64,000 nt of DNA from Sporichthya brevicatena (GCF_039525035.1 NZ_BAAAHE010000015.1:77012-141011); one strand, 5' to 3'; positions 37,836 to 46,529 are shown, counted from the first letter of the stretch. Translations and numbers: made by a program. Notes: generated from the sequence alone by a model not told the origin.

Positions 37836-37977
37836 TGCGGACCCTTCTCGTCCGTCACCAGGCCGTGAACACGATCCGTAGCCAGACGATCACCGACCGT
37901 TGGCTGACGGTTCGTCACGGTGCGGGGCCCACCGTACCCACCCGACACGCCGGAAGTCCGAACCCCTGCTCCGAAGA
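37836..37977. other. 142-bp gap upstream of the DksA-like gene with an imperfect inverted repeat
   Basis: No gene seen. It contains an imperfect inverted repeat around 37892-37924 (CACCGACCGTTGG... and its partner ...GTCACGGTG) that could be an operator or a terminator for the DUF167 gene. No convincing -10/-35 pair was found. Confidence 0.35.
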
Positions 37978-38256
37978 TCAGGGCGCGTCGCGCAGGCGCT
38001 CCAGGGCGGCGGTGAGGACCTGCTCGTCCCCCTCGACGGCGACCACCTTGTCGCGGCTCGTCGCGCCTCTGACCAGGCGAATCTCGCGCCGCGGGACCCC
38101 GAGCGCCTTGGCCAGAGCCGTCAGCGCGGCCTCGGTCGCCCGGCCGTCCACGGCCCGCTCGCTGACCTTCACCACTAGCGCGCCGGCGTGCGTCCCCCCG
38201 ACGCCGGCCCGGGAGGACCCCGGCCGGACGCGGATCGCCACCCGTAGCTCGGTCAC
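37978..38256 (-). CDS. DUF167 (YggU) family protein
   Basis: Small protein of 92 residues, the full DUF167 length. It starts MTELRVAIRVRPGSSRAGVGG and ends with the family's RGATSRDKVVAVEG block and a short helix. The function is unknown in the family; yggU genes often sit near yggT/yggS. Here it lies alone, leftward, back to back with the ileS leader. CAGACT 7 nt before its GTG is a weak leaderless -10 candidate. Confidence 0.88.
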   Translation of the reverse strand: MTELRVAIRVRPGSSRAGVGGTHAGALVVKVSERAVDGRATEAALTALAKALGVPRREIRLVRGATSRDKVVAVEGDEQVLTAALERLRDAP

Positions 38257-38344
38257 GCCCGGCAGTCTGCCCCGCCCGCCCGCGGCGTCCGCGGGTAGGC
38301 TGAGCGCCCTGCACGAGGCGTCGATGGGGACAGCGCCGCCCGTA

Positions 38345-38603
38345 CGCAGCCGATGAGCGATCCGGGGACGGTGCGAGCCCGGACGGTGTGCGCGGGCGTG
38401 AGATCACCCCGGAGTTGCCGGAAGAAACGGCGTTCCTGTCCGCGGAGCGCCGCGTAGACCCGGTGGTGCAGGTCCACGAGAGGGTCGCGCTCGTCTCCTT
38501 CGGGAGGCAGCCGCGGCCAAGGAGGGTGGTACCGCGGGTCCCCGGCGTCCGGGGGTGCTCGTCCCTCCGGCGTCGCTTCGTCAACGTCCGGAGGAAGTTC
38601 CCG
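38345..38603 (+). promoter_or_regulatory. T-box riboswitch controlling ileS translation
   Basis: The leader carries the T-box core AGGGTGGTACCGCGG (38524-38538). CCGCGG at 38511-38516 can pair with CCGCGG at 38533-38538, placing TGGTACC in the bulge that binds the uncharged tRNA acceptor end. A 6-bp stem, TCCGGG/CCCGGA, lies immediately 3' of ATC (38360-38362), making that ATC the best isoleucine specifier; ATC at 38403 is a second candidate. Downstream, CCTCCGG (38565-38571) is exactly complementary to CCGGAGG (38588-38594), which contains the ileS ribosome site. The same pyrimidine run can instead pair with GGAGGG (38522-38527). There is no terminator, so control is translational, as in other actinobacterial ileS T-boxes. 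Stem boundaries were drawn by eye. Confidence 0.9.
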
Positions 38604-41600
38604 GTGAGCCAGTACCGCGCCGTGCCGCCCCAGGTGGACCTGCCCGCCCTCGAACGCGAGGTCCTCGCGTTCTGGACCGACGCCAAGGTCTTCGAGCGCA
38701 CCATCGACGCCACGGCCGACGGCCCGCTGTGGGTCTTCTACGAAGGCCCGCCGACGGCCAACGGCATGCCCGGCACCCACCACGTCGAGGCGCGCGTCTT
38801 CAAGGACGTCTTCCCGCGCTTCAAGACGATGAAGGGCTACCACGTCCCCCGCAAGGCGGGCTGGGACTGCCACGGCCTGCCGGTCGAGCTCGCGGTCGAG
38901 AAGGAACTCGGGTTCTCCGGCAAGGGCGACATCGAGGCCTACGGGGTCGCGGAGTTCAACGCGCGCTGCCGCGAGTCCGTGCACCGCCACGTCGACGCCT
39001 TCGCGCAGATGACCGAGCGCATGGGCTACTGGGTGGACCTGTCCTCGGCGTACTGGACGATGGACCGCGCCTACGTCGAGAGCGTCTGGTGGAGCCTGGC
39101 GAAGATCTTCGACGACGGCCGGCTGGTCCAGGATCACCGCGTCGCGCCGTACTGCCCGCGCTGCGGCACCGGTCTGTCCGACCACGAGCTGGCCCAGGGC
39201 TACGAGACGGTCGTCGACCCGTCGGTCTACGTGCGTTTCCCGTTGACCAGCGGTCCGCACGCCGGGGCCGCCGACCTCCTGGTCTGGACGACGACTCCCT
39301 GGACGCTGGTCTCCAACACGGCGGTCGCCGCCCGGGCGGACGTCACCTACGTGCTCGCGCAGCCGGCCGACGGGAGCACGCCCGTCGTCGTCGCGGAACC
39401 GCTCGTGGCGTACGCGCTCGGCGAGGGCGCGCAGGTGCTCGCGTCCTTCCCCGGCGCCGAGATGGAGCGCTGGCACTACGCGCGCCCGTTCGAGTTGATC
39501 GCGTTCCCCGACGGCGCGGACACCCACTTCGTCGTGCTCGACGACTACGTCACCACCGAGGACGGCACCGGTCTGGTCCACCAGGCCCCGGCCTTCGGTG
39601 CCGACGACCTTCGGGTCTGCAAGGCCTACGGGCTGCCGGTGGTCAACCCGATCACCTCGGACGGGCACTTCGCCCACGACGTCCCACTCGTCGGCGGGCA
39701 GTTCTTCAAGAAGGCCGACGAGGCCCTGGTGGCGGACCTGCAGAGCCGCGGCGTGCTGTTCAAGCACGTCGCGTACGAGCACGCGTACCCGCACTGCTGG
39801 CGCTGCCACACGGCGCTCATCTACTACGCGCAGCCGTCCTGGTACATCCGCACGACCGAGGTGAAGGACGAACTACTCCGCGAGAACGAGCGGACGACCT
39901 GGTACCCCGACACCATCAAGCACGGCCGCTACGGCGACTGGCTGAACAACAACATCGACTGGGCCCTGTCCCGCAACCGCTACTGGGGCACGCCGCTGCC
40001 GATCTGGCGGTGCGAGGAGGGCCACCTGCGCGCCGTCGCGTCGATGGCGCAGCTCGGCGAGCTCGCCGGTCGCGACCTGTCGGACGTCGACCCGCACCGC
40101 CCGTACATCGACGACGTCACCTTCGCCTGCGAGACCTGTGGCCACCAGGCCCGCCGCGTCCCCGAGGTGATCGACGCCTGGTACGACTCGGGCTCGATGC
40201 CGTTCGCCCAGTGGGGCTACCCGCATCAGGGCGTCGCGGAGTTCGAGAAGGCCTACCCGGCGCAGTTCATCTGCGAGGCGATCGACCAGACCCGCGGCTG
40301 GTTCTACACGCTGATGGCGGTCGGGACGCTGGTCTTCGACCGGTCCTCGTACGAGAACGTCCTCTGCCTCGGGCACATCCTCGCCGAGGACGGCCGCAAG
40401 ATGTCCAAGCACCTCGGCAACATCCTCGAGCCGATGCCCTTGATGGACCAGCACGGCGCCGACGCCCTGCGCTGGTTCATGGCCTGCTCGGGCTCGCCCT
40501 GGTCGGCCCGGCGCGTGGGCCACAACGTCCTGCAGGAGATCGTCCGCAAGTCGCTGCTGACGTACTGGAACACCGTCGCCTTCCAGTCGCTCTACGCCCG
40601 CACCGCGGGCTTCGAGCCGGGCGTGACCGCCGCTCCCCCGGTCGCCGAGCGGCCGGCGCTGGACCGGTGGGCGATCTCCGAGGCCCACCGCCTCGCGCAG
40701 GGCGTCGACGCGGCGTTGGAGGACTTCGACACCCAGAAGGCCGGGCGGCTGCTCGCGGCCTACGTCGACGACCTGTCGAACTGGTACGTGCGCCGCAACC
40801 GCCGCCGGTTCTGGGCGGGCGACCCGGCCGCGCTCGCGACCCTGCACGAGTGCCTGTACGTCGTCACGCTGCTGATGGCCCCGATCACCCCGTTCATCAC
40901 CGAGCGGGTCTGGCAGGACCTGTTCCGGCCGACCAGCCCGGAGCTGCCGGACTCGGTGCATCTCGCGGCGTGGCCGGCGGTCGACGGCGCGCTGATCGAC
41001 GACGACCTCGCGGCCCAGGTGGCCCTCGCACGGCGCCTGGTCGAGCTGGGGCGCGCGGCGCGGGCCGACAGCGGGGTGAAGACCCGTCAGCCGCTCTCGC
41101 GGGCCCTCGTGGGCGCGCACGGCTGGTCCACGCTCTCCGAGGATCTCCGCACGCAGATCGCCGAGGAGCTGAACGTCACCCGGTTGGAGTCGCTCGCGGA
41201 GGCCGGCGGCGACCTCGTCGACTACTCGGCGAAGGCCAACTTCCGCGCGCTCGGCAAGCGCTTCGGCAAGGGCACCCAGCCGGTCGCGGCCGCGATCGCG
41301 GCGGCGGACCCGGTGGCGCTGGCGGCCGAGCTGCGCGCCGGCCGCCCGGCGACGATCGTCGTCGACGGGCAGGAGATCACCGTCGACGCGGACGAGGTCG
41401 TCATCACCGAGACGCCCCGCGAGGGCTGGTCGGTGGCTCGCGAGGGCGAGACCGTCGCCCTCGACCTGACGATCACGCCGGAGCTCCGCCGGGCCGGTCT
41501 GGCCCGCGAGGCCGTCCGCGTCATCCAGGAGGCCCGCAAGACCTCCGGCCTGGAGGTCGCCGACCGGATCACCCTGGAGTGGCACGCGGCCGGTGAGGAG

Positions 41601-41750
41601 GCCGTCGCGGCGCTCCGCGAGCACGCGGACCTGGTCGCCGGCGAGGTCCTCGCGACCTCCGTCGCCGAGCTGGCCGAGGCCCCGTCCGGTGACGGGGTCA
41701 CCAGCACCGACGCCGAGCTCGGCATGACCTTCCGGATCACCAAGGCCTGA
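38604..41750 (+). CDS. ileS: Isoleucyl-tRNA synthetase, type 2, with altered HIGH motif
   Basis: Class I synthetase, 1048 residues, charging tRNA-Ile. WVFYEGPPTANGMPGTHH near residues 43-60 holds the signature, which reads GTHH rather than HxGH; KMSKHLGN near residue 600 is the KMSKS loop. The central editing domain (VWTTTPWTLVSNTAV) is present. The long C-terminal region fits the eukaryote-like IleRS2 type typical of actinobacteria. GTG at 38604 is chosen: GGAGGAA ends 7 nt upstream and homology starts at once (QVDLPALEREVLAFW). The open frame upstream is the T-box leader. It runs rightward, opposite to the flanking dcw and lspA-dnaE groups. Confidence 0.97.
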   Translation: MSQYRAVPPQVDLPALEREVLAFWTDAKVFERTIDATADGPLWVFYEGPPTANGMPGTHHVEARVFKDVFPRFKTMKGYHVPRKAGWDCHGLPVELAVEKELGFSGKGDIEAYGVAEFNARCRESVHRHVDAFAQMTERMGYWVDLSSAYWTMDRAYVESVWWSLAKIFDDGRLVQDHRVAPYCPRCGTGLSDHELAQGYETVVDPSVYVRFPLTSGPHAGAADLLVWTTTPWTLVSNTAVAARADVTYVLAQPADGSTPVVVAEPLVAYALGEGAQVLASFPGAEMERWHYARPFELIAFPDGADTHFVVLDDYVTTEDGTGLVHQAPAFGADDLRVCKAYGLPVVNPITSDGHFAHDVPLVGGQFFKKADEALVADLQSRGVLFKHVAYEHAYPHCWRCHTALIYYAQPSWYIRTTEVKDELLRENERTTWYPDTIKHGRYGDWLNNNIDWALSRNRYWGTPLPIWRCEEGHLRAVASMAQLGELAGRDLSDVDPHRPYIDDVTFACETCGHQARRVPEVIDAWYDSGSMPFAQWGYPHQGVAEFEKAYPAQFICEAIDQTRGWFYTLMAVGTLVFDRSSYENVLCLGHILAEDGRKMSKHLGNILEPMPLMDQHGADALRWFMACSGSPWSARRVGHNVLQEIVRKSLLTYWNTVAFQSLYARTAGFEPGVTAAPPVAERPALDRWAISEAHRLAQGVDAALEDFDTQKAGRLLAAYVDDLSNWYVRRNRRRFWAGDPAALATLHECLYVVTLLMAPITPFITERVWQDLFRPTSPELPDSVHLAAWPAVDGALIDDDLAAQVALARRLVELGRAARADSGVKTRQPLSRALVGAHGWSTLSEDLRTQIAEELNVTRLESLAEAGGDLVDYSAKANFRALGKRFGKGTQPVAAAIAAADPVALAAELRAGRPATIVVDGQEITVDADEVVITETPREGWSVAREGETVALDLTITPELRRAGLAREAVRVIQEARKTSGLEVADRITLEWHAAGEEAVAALREHADLVAGEVLATSVAELAEAPSGDGVTSTDAELGMTFRITKA

Positions 41751-41776
41751 CCCGCATCGCCACGGCCTGGCCCCGC

Positions 41777-41912
41777 GGGATGACGTCCCGCACGGGGTGC
41801 CTGTCAGCCCTCGTGCGGGCTGACACCCCCCTGCTCAGGGATGACGTCCCGCACGGGGTGCCTGTCAGCCCTCGTGCGGGCTGACACCCCGGGCGCCCGG
41901 GACGTCATCCCG
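41777..41912. repeat. Duplicated 53-bp palindromic (REP-like) element downstream of ileS
   Basis: Two identical 53-bp copies (41777-41829 and 41838-41890) separated by 8 bp, followed by an inverted copy of the first 13 bases (GGGACGTCATCCC, 41899-41911). Within each copy CCCGCACG pairs with CGTGCGGG and TGTCAGCC with GGCTGACA, so a unit can fold into nested stems. It lies in the 262-bp gap between convergent ileS and divIVA. No protein coding is apparent. Confidence 0.85.
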
Positions 41913-41948
41913 CAGTGGGAGCGGGGCCGCAGAGCTGCTGCAGACGCG

Positions 41949-41980
41949 AAGGAGCCCGGCCTCGTCGGGCCGGGCTCCTT
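41949..41980. terminator. Strong bidirectional terminator between ileS and divIVA
   Basis: A 13-bp perfect inverted repeat, AAGGAGCCCGGCC and GGCCGGGCTCCTT, with a 6-nt loop, located between the two convergent stop codons. The stem is flanked by A/T pairs that provide short T-ends on both strands. It is the strongest hairpin seen in the window. Confidence 0.85.
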
Positions 41981-42012
41981 CGACGTCGACTAGCGAGGTC
42001 GTACGGGGGTGA

Positions 42013-42744
42013 TCAGCCCTCGTCCTCGTCGATCAGGAAGCCGCGCATCGGCTGACGCGGCGTCGTCGCCGCGGGCCGAGCGGCCGCCGACCGCGGACCG
42101 TTCGAGAGGTTCTCGCCCTCGGCGCTGTTCTCCAGCTGCCGGAGCTGCCCCTCGAGGAAGCTCTTGAGGCGGCTGCGGTACTCACGCTCGAACTGACGGA
42201 GCTGGTCGAGCTGGGTCTCCAGCGCGGTGCGCTGGGTCTCCAGGACACCGATGATCGAGCGGTGCTTGTCCTGGGCGTCCCGCTCGAGGGCGTCGGCCTT
42301 GGAGCGCGCCTCGCGCTCGATGGCCTCCGCGCGCTGCCGCGCGTCGCCAACGATCTTGTTCGCCTCCGTGCGGGCCTCGGCGATGGCCTGGTCAGCGGTC
42401 TGCTGAGCCAGCGCCAGCACGCGGGCCGCGCTGTCGGACGAGCTCGCCTCGACCGCGGCCGGCGCCGGGGGCGCGGGAGCGGGCTTGGGGGGCTCGGGCG
42501 CGGGAGGCGGCTCCGGCGCCTTGACGACGGGCTGGGGCGCGGTCGTGGAAGCAGCCGGTGCCGCCGACGCGGCCCGGGTGGCGGCGGCGAGCTTGGCTCG
42601 CAGCTCGTCGTTCTCCCGGATCAAGCGCCGAAGCTCGGTCTCGACCTCGTCGAGGAAGGCGTCAACCTCATCCTCGTCGTAGCCCTCGCGCAGACGGACG
42701 GTCGTGAACTGCTTGTTCCGCACGTCCTCGGGGGTCAGCGGCAT
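42013..42744 (-). CDS. divIVA: DivIVA/Wag31 polar growth and septum-site protein
   Basis: Coiled-coil cytoskeletal protein, 243 residues, that marks negatively curved membrane and directs polar cell-wall growth in actinobacteria. It opens with the DivIVA domain MPLTPEDVRNKQFTTVRLREGYDEDEVDAFLDEV, read in two parts, which includes the membrane-binding loop. A Pro/Ala linker spans about 65-105, followed by a second coiled coil (residues 115-205) and a short Arg/Pro tail. GAGGTG lies just upstream of the ATG. It is the last gene of the dcw-associated run. Confidence 0.97.
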   Translation of the reverse strand: MPLTPEDVRNKQFTTVRLREGYDEDEVDAFLDEVETELRRLIRENDELRAKLAAATRAASAAPAASTTAPQPVVKAPEPPPAPEPPKPAPAPPAPAAVEASSSDSAARVLALAQQTADQAIAEARTEANKIVGDARQRAEAIEREARSKADALERDAQDKHRSIIGVLETQRTALETQLDQLRQFEREYRSRLKSFLEGQLRQLENSAEGENLSNGPRSAAARPAATTPRQPMRGFLIDEDEG

Positions 42745-42792
42745 CCTGTCACCTCAGAGTGATCGTCGACGTTCGGGATAGACCGTACCGCG

Positions 42793-43077
42793 TCACGCTT
42801 GCTGCACGAGTGACAGCCCGATGGTGACGATGACAAATAACACAAGGAAGGATAGGTCAAGTGACACCCCTCCCAAACGTAATGGCGGAATGAACCGCCT
42901 CAAGAACTTGAGCGGCGGATCGGTCACGGAGTAAATCACTTCGAGCACGACCACCACGGCACCCTTCGGCTCGTACGACCTGGCGAAGAGGAAGACGTAC
43001 TCCATCACCAGGCGTGCGACCAGCAGGATGAGAAAAGCAAACAGGACGAAGTACACGACCTGCGCCACTGGACTCAC
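42793..43077 (-). CDS. YggT family membrane protein
   Basis: 94 residues with two hydrophobic segments (VVYFVLFAFLILLVARLVME and LDLSFLVLFVIVTIGLSLV) and the YggT signature VYSVTDPPLKFLRRFIPPL (here IYSVTDPP). The family is found between sepF and divIVA in many Gram-positives and has been linked to division or osmotic shock, but its role is not settled. Codon use is less extreme than in its neighbours (several A/T third positions). Confidence 0.92.
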   Translation of the reverse strand: MSPVAQVVYFVLFAFLILLVARLVMEYVFLFARSYEPKGAVVVVLEVIYSVTDPPLKFLRRFIPPLRLGGVSLDLSFLVLFVIVTIGLSLVQQA

Positions 43078-43142
43078 CGCAGGTCACCGCCCCTTCGAAG
43101 ATTCTTACGCAGAGTAACGAGGGCGACCTTATCGGACGCCAC

Positions 43143-43652
43143 TCAGCTCTGGTTGAAGAAGCCACCCGAAGCGATGCGGGCCTTGTCCTCGGCACTCACA
43201 TCGACGTTCGCGGGCGAGAGCAGAAACACTTTCTGCGTCACCCGTTCGATGGCTCCGTGGCATCCGAACACGAGTCCCGCGGCGAAGTCCACGAGCCGCT
43301 TCGCGTCCGTGTCGTCCATCTCCGTGAGATTCATGATGACCGGAACGCCTTGACGAAACTCCTCGCCGATCTGGCGGGCCTCGTTGTAGGTCCGGGGGTG
43401 CAGCGTGATGATGCGGTACGGGTCCGCGACGACCGGCGACGGTGCCGGAGTCGGCGCGGCGGCAGGGGCCGGGATCCGGCGCTGCGGAACCCGCACATCC
43501 GTGCGCGCGACCGGCTCCATCGGCTGTCGCGTTGCCGGCTGCGGGCGCTCGTAGCGGCGCTCCTCCTCGACGTGGTCGTCGTAGTAGTCGTCGCGCTCGT
43601 CGTCCTCGACCAGCCCGAGATAGACGCCCATCTTGCGCATCGCGCCGGCCAT
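43143..43652 (-). CDS. sepF: Cell division protein SepF
   Basis: FtsZ membrane anchor, 169 residues from ATG 43652. The N-terminal amphipathic stretch [14 protein letters not shown] inserts in the membrane; an acidic/Pro linker spans about 20-85; the SepF core follows ([52 protein letters not shown]). The ATG is chosen over GTG 43688 because the membrane helix begins there and a GGAAGG/CAGG purine stretch precedes it. In actinobacteria, which lack FtsA and ZipA, SepF is the main anchor. Confidence 0.95.
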   Translation of the reverse strand: MAGAMRKMGVYLGLVEDDERDDYYDDHVEEERRYERPQPATRQPMEPVARTDVRVPQRRIPAPAAAPTPAPSPVVADPYRIITLHPRTYNEARQIGEEFRQGVPVIMNLTEMDDTDAKRLVDFAAGLVFGCHGAIERVTQKVFLLSPANVDVSAEDKARIASGGFFNQS

Positions 43653-43718
43653 TGAAGCCTGCCTTCCGGAGTGCGTCTGCACAGCCACTAGAGAAGCAAT
43701 TCCCCTTACTCAAAGAGG

Positions 43719-44459
43719 TTAGGGGCGCAAGGGCCGGTTACCGAGCAACCCGGACCCGACACGCACATGTGTCGCGCCTGCACCTACCGCCACTTCCAGA
43801 TCGCCACTCATCCCCGCGGAGATCCAGCGGGCCTCGGGATGGGCGCCGCGCAGGTCCGCCGCGACCGCGGCGAGACGGTCGAATGCCGGTCCGGGCGGAG
43901 CCCCGAGTGGCGCCACCGCCATCACCCCGCGCAGGCGCAGACCGGGGGCGGCGGCCACCGCGTCGGCGAGGGCCACCACCTCGGCCGGGGCGGCGCCGCC
44001 GCGGCCGCCCGGCGCACCCTCCTTCGGGCCCGCCTGCGGACCCTCGGCGGCGGGCGAGAGGTCCACCTGGATCAGGGCGTCGAGTTCGCGCCCGGCCTCG
44101 GTCGCCGCCGTCGACAGGGCCCGGACCAGACGCAGCCGGTCGACCGAATGCACCACATCGGCGTAACGAGCCACCGACCGCGCCTTGTTCGTCTGCACCT
44201 GGCCGACGAAGTGCCAGCGCAGGTCGGTCACCCCGGCGGCGGACAGGGCCGCGGCCTTCTCGGCGGCCTCGCCGTCGCGGTTCTCCCCCAGGTCGCGGAC
44301 GCCGAGCGCCGCGAGGTGTTCGACGTCGGAGGCCGGCCAGGTCTTCGTGACCGCGATCAACGTCACGTCCGCCGGGTCCCGGCCGGCGGCCCCGCACGCC
44401 GCGGCGATCCGCTCCCGGACCGCGGCGAGGTTGGCGGCCAGCTCCTCCCGACGCCCCAT
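43719..44459 (-). CDS. YggS/PLPBP family pyridoxal-phosphate homeostasis protein
   Basis: Non-catalytic PLP-binding protein of 246 residues with a single alanine-racemase-like barrel. The PLP Lys is in LIAVTKTWPASDVEHLAALG; further blocks are LGENRDGEA, WHFVGQVQTNKARSV, LRGVMAVAP, and the phosphate-binding WISAGMSGDLEVAVGAGATHVRVGS, given here as two joined parts. It carries a Gly/Ala-rich insert near residues 135-150. The ATG shares its A with the pgeF stop (TGATG). Confidence 0.95.
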   Translation of the reverse strand: MGRREELAANLAAVRERIAAACGAAGRDPADVTLIAVTKTWPASDVEHLAALGVRDLGENRDGEAAEKAAALSAAGVTDLRWHFVGQVQTNKARSVARYADVVHSVDRLRLVRALSTAATEAGRELDALIQVDLSPAAEGPQAGPKEGAPGGRGGAAPAEVVALADAVAAAPGLRLRGVMAVAPLGAPPGPAFDRLAAVAADLRGAHPEARWISAGMSGDLEVAVGAGATHVRVGSGLLGNRPLRP

Positions 44460-45208
44460 CAGGAGTCCTCGGACTCCCGCCAGATCAGTCCGGCGAAGCG
44501 ACCGGTCACGCCGTCGCGGCGGTAGGAGAAGAAGTCGGGGTCGTCGTTGGTGCAGCCGCCGGTGAGGCCGACGTCGTGGACGCCGAGGGCCGCGAACTGC
44601 TCGGCCAGCCCCGGCCGCAGGTCGAGCGACGGCGTACCCGCCCGCGTCCGGCCGGTCCCCGCGACTGCGCCGGGCGCCGCGGCCGCCACCTCCCGCTGCA
44701 TCGACTCCGGCACCTCATAGCAGCAGCCGTTGATCGAGGGCCCGAGCTGGACGCGGACCCGGCCGGGCTGGGCGCCGAGGTCCTGCATGGCGGCGAGGGC
44801 CCGCGCGACGACTCCCAGCTCGACCCCCTTGCGCCCGGCGTGCGCCGCGGCGACCACCCCGGCGTACGGGTCGGCCATCAGGACCGGCACGCAGTCGGCC
44901 ACCAGCACGACCAACGCGAGCGCGGGGGTCGTGGTCACCAGGGCGTCGGCGACCGGCGGAACGGGCGTCGGCCCCGCCACGACCGCGACGTCGTTGCCGT
45001 GCACCTGCTCCATGAAGACGAGGCGCTCCGGGGGCAGGCCGACGGCCGCGGCGACCAGAGCGCGGTTGGCCGCGACGGTGCGGGCGTCGTCCCCGACGTG
45101 CGTCGCGAGGTTGAGCTCCGCGTAGGGCGGGATCGACTGGCCCCCGGCCCGGGTGGTGAACACACCGCGCACCCCGGGCGGCCACGACGGCATCAGCAAC
45201 GGGATCAC
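44459..45208 (-). CDS. pgeF: Peptidoglycan editing factor (laccase-domain, YfiH/YlmD family)
   Basis: 249 residues. Multicopper-oxidase-like fold proteins encoded after ftsZ; E. coli YfiH (PgeF) removes mis-incorporated residues from peptidoglycan precursors, and other members act on purine nucleosides. Metal/active-site motifs: MEQVHGNDV, VLVADCVPVLMADP, AAAHAGRKGVELGVV and the C-terminal CTNDDPDFFSYRRDG. Start GTG 45208, 151 bp after ftsZ with a stable RNA hairpin between. Confidence 0.93.
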   Translation of the reverse strand: MIPLLMPSWPPGVRGVFTTRAGGQSIPPYAELNLATHVGDDARTVAANRALVAAAVGLPPERLVFMEQVHGNDVAVVAGPTPVPPVADALVTTTPALALVVLVADCVPVLMADPYAGVVAAAHAGRKGVELGVVARALAAMQDLGAQPGRVRVQLGPSINGCCYEVPESMQREVAAAAPGAVAGTGRTRAGTPSLDLRPGLAEQFAALGVHDVGLTGGCTNDDPDFFSYRRDGVTGRFAGLIWRESEDS

Positions 45209-45256
45209 GTGACCAGTGTCCTTCTCTTCTCCACGTCCCTCACCCCGGACACCCGA

Positions 45257-45307
45257 GAGCGCACCCCTGCAGCCGCTTGCGCGGGTGTCGCCTGCAGGGA
45301 TGCGCTC
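45257..45307 (-). repeat. Stable hairpin between ftsZ and pgeF
   Basis: 16-bp arms (45257-45272 and 45292-45307) with a 19-nt loop. The single imperfect position becomes a G-U wobble in the leftward ftsZ-pgeF transcript but an A-C mismatch in the opposite one, so the RNA stem is specific to the dcw transcript. An outer ACACCCG/CGGGTGT pair offers an alternative fold. No T-tract; it could attenuate or protect the ftsZ 3' end. Confidence 0.6.
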
Positions 45308-45359
45308 CGGGTTTCGGTCCTTCTCGGGCCGCCGGGGGGTTGGCCCGAGAATCCGTGGC

Positions 45360-46529
45360 CTACTTCATGAAGTCCGGGACGTCGAGGTCGTCGAGCGAGT
45401 CGCCCGCGGGCCGCGCGACCGGGGCCGGCACCGGGGCACCGCCCTGGCGCGGGACCTCGCCGAGGGTGCCGATGCGCTCCGGCTCGGCCTCGGCGGGGCT
45501 CTCCTCGGACGTCGCCGCAGGGGCGGCGCCCTCGGCGGGCGCGGTCTCCGGACGCTTGGTGGGCTCGCGGTACTTCTGCGGCTCACCGCCGTCGAAGCCG
45601 GCCGCGATGACGGTGACGCGGGCCTCGTCGCCGAGGGCGTCGTCGATGACCGCACCGAAGATGATGTTCGCCTCGGGGTGCGCGGCCTCCGCGACGAGCT
45701 GGGCGGCGTGGTTGATCTCGAACAGGCCGAGGTCGCTGCCACCGGAGATCGAGAGCAGGACGCCGCGGGCGCCGTCGATCGACGCCTCCAGCAGCGGCGA
45801 GGAGATCGCCGCCTCGGCGGCCGCGATCGCGCGGTCCTCGCCGCGGGCCGAGCCGATGCCCATGAGGGCGGACCCGGCGCCGCTCATGACCGACTTCACG
45901 TCGGCGAAGTCGAGGTTGATCAGACCCGGCGTCGTGATCAGGTCGGTGATGCCCTGGACACCGGAGAGCAGGACCTGGTCGGCCGACTTGAACGCGTCGA
46001 GCACCGAGACCTGGCGGTCGCTGATCGAGAGCAGCCGGTCGTTCGGGATGACGATGAGGGTGTCGACCTCTTCGCGCAGCCGCGAGATGCCGTCCTCGGC
46101 CTGCGTGCTGCGGCGGCGGCCCTCGAAGTTGAACGGGCGGGTGACCACACCGATCGTCAGAGCGCCGAGCGAACGCGCGATGTTCGCGACGACCGGGGCA
46201 CCACCGGTGCCGGTGCCGCCACCTTCGCCGGCGGTCACGAAGACCATGTCGGCGCCGCGGAGCACCTCCTCGATCTCGTCGCGGTGGTCCTCGGCGGCCT
46301 TGCGCCCGACCTCGGGGTTCGCGCCGGCGCCGAGGCCCCGGGTGAGCTCGCGACCGACGTCGAGCTTGACGTCGGCGTCGCTCATCAACAGGGCCTGAGC
46401 GTCGGTGTTGATCGCGATGAACTCGACGCCCTTGAGGCCGACCTCGATCATGCGGTTGATGGCGTTGACGCCACCGCCCCCGATGCCGACCACCTTGATC
46501 ACTGCGAGGTAGTTCTGCGGAGCTGCCAC
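45360..46529 (-). CDS. ftsZ: Cell division GTPase FtsZ
   Basis: Tubulin homologue that forms the Z ring, 389 residues. Begins [29 protein letters not shown] signature [12 protein letters not shown] near residue 105; T7-loop region [14 protein letters not shown]; a variable linker rich in Pro/Glu/Ala about 315-380; conserved C-terminal peptide LDVPDFMK that binds SepF/FtsW-type partners. GTG at 46529 is chosen because GAGAGG lies 9 nt upstream and the frame further upstream is unconserved. Separated from ftsQ by 258 bp that probably hold its own promoters. Confidence 0.98.
   Translation of the reverse strand: MAAPQNYLAVIKVVGIGGGGVNAINRMIEVGLKGVEFIAINTDAQALLMSDADVKLDVGRELTRGLGAGANPEVGRKAAEDHRDEIEEVLRGADMVFVTAGEGGGTGTGGAPVVANIARSLGALTIGVVTRPFNFEGRRRSTQAEDGISRLREEVDTLIVIPNDRLLSISDRQVSVLDAFKSADQVLLSGVQGITDLITTPGLINLDFADVKSVMSGAGSALMGIGSARGEDRAIAAAEAAISSPLLEASIDGARGVLLSISGGSDLGLFEINHAAQLVAEAAHPEANIIFGAVIDDALGDEARVTVIAAGFDGGEPQKYREPTKRPETAPAEGAAPAATSEESPAEAEPERIGTLGEVPRQGGAPVPAPVARPAGDSLDDLDVPDFMK

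Noticed and set aside
38388-38603. 72-codon N-terminal extension of IleRS
   Set aside because: The region is the T-box leader; a ribosome site and homology both place the start at 38604.
41777-41890. CRISPR-like direct repeats
   Set aside because: Only two copies with an 8-bp spacer and strong internal symmetry; no cas genes in the window.
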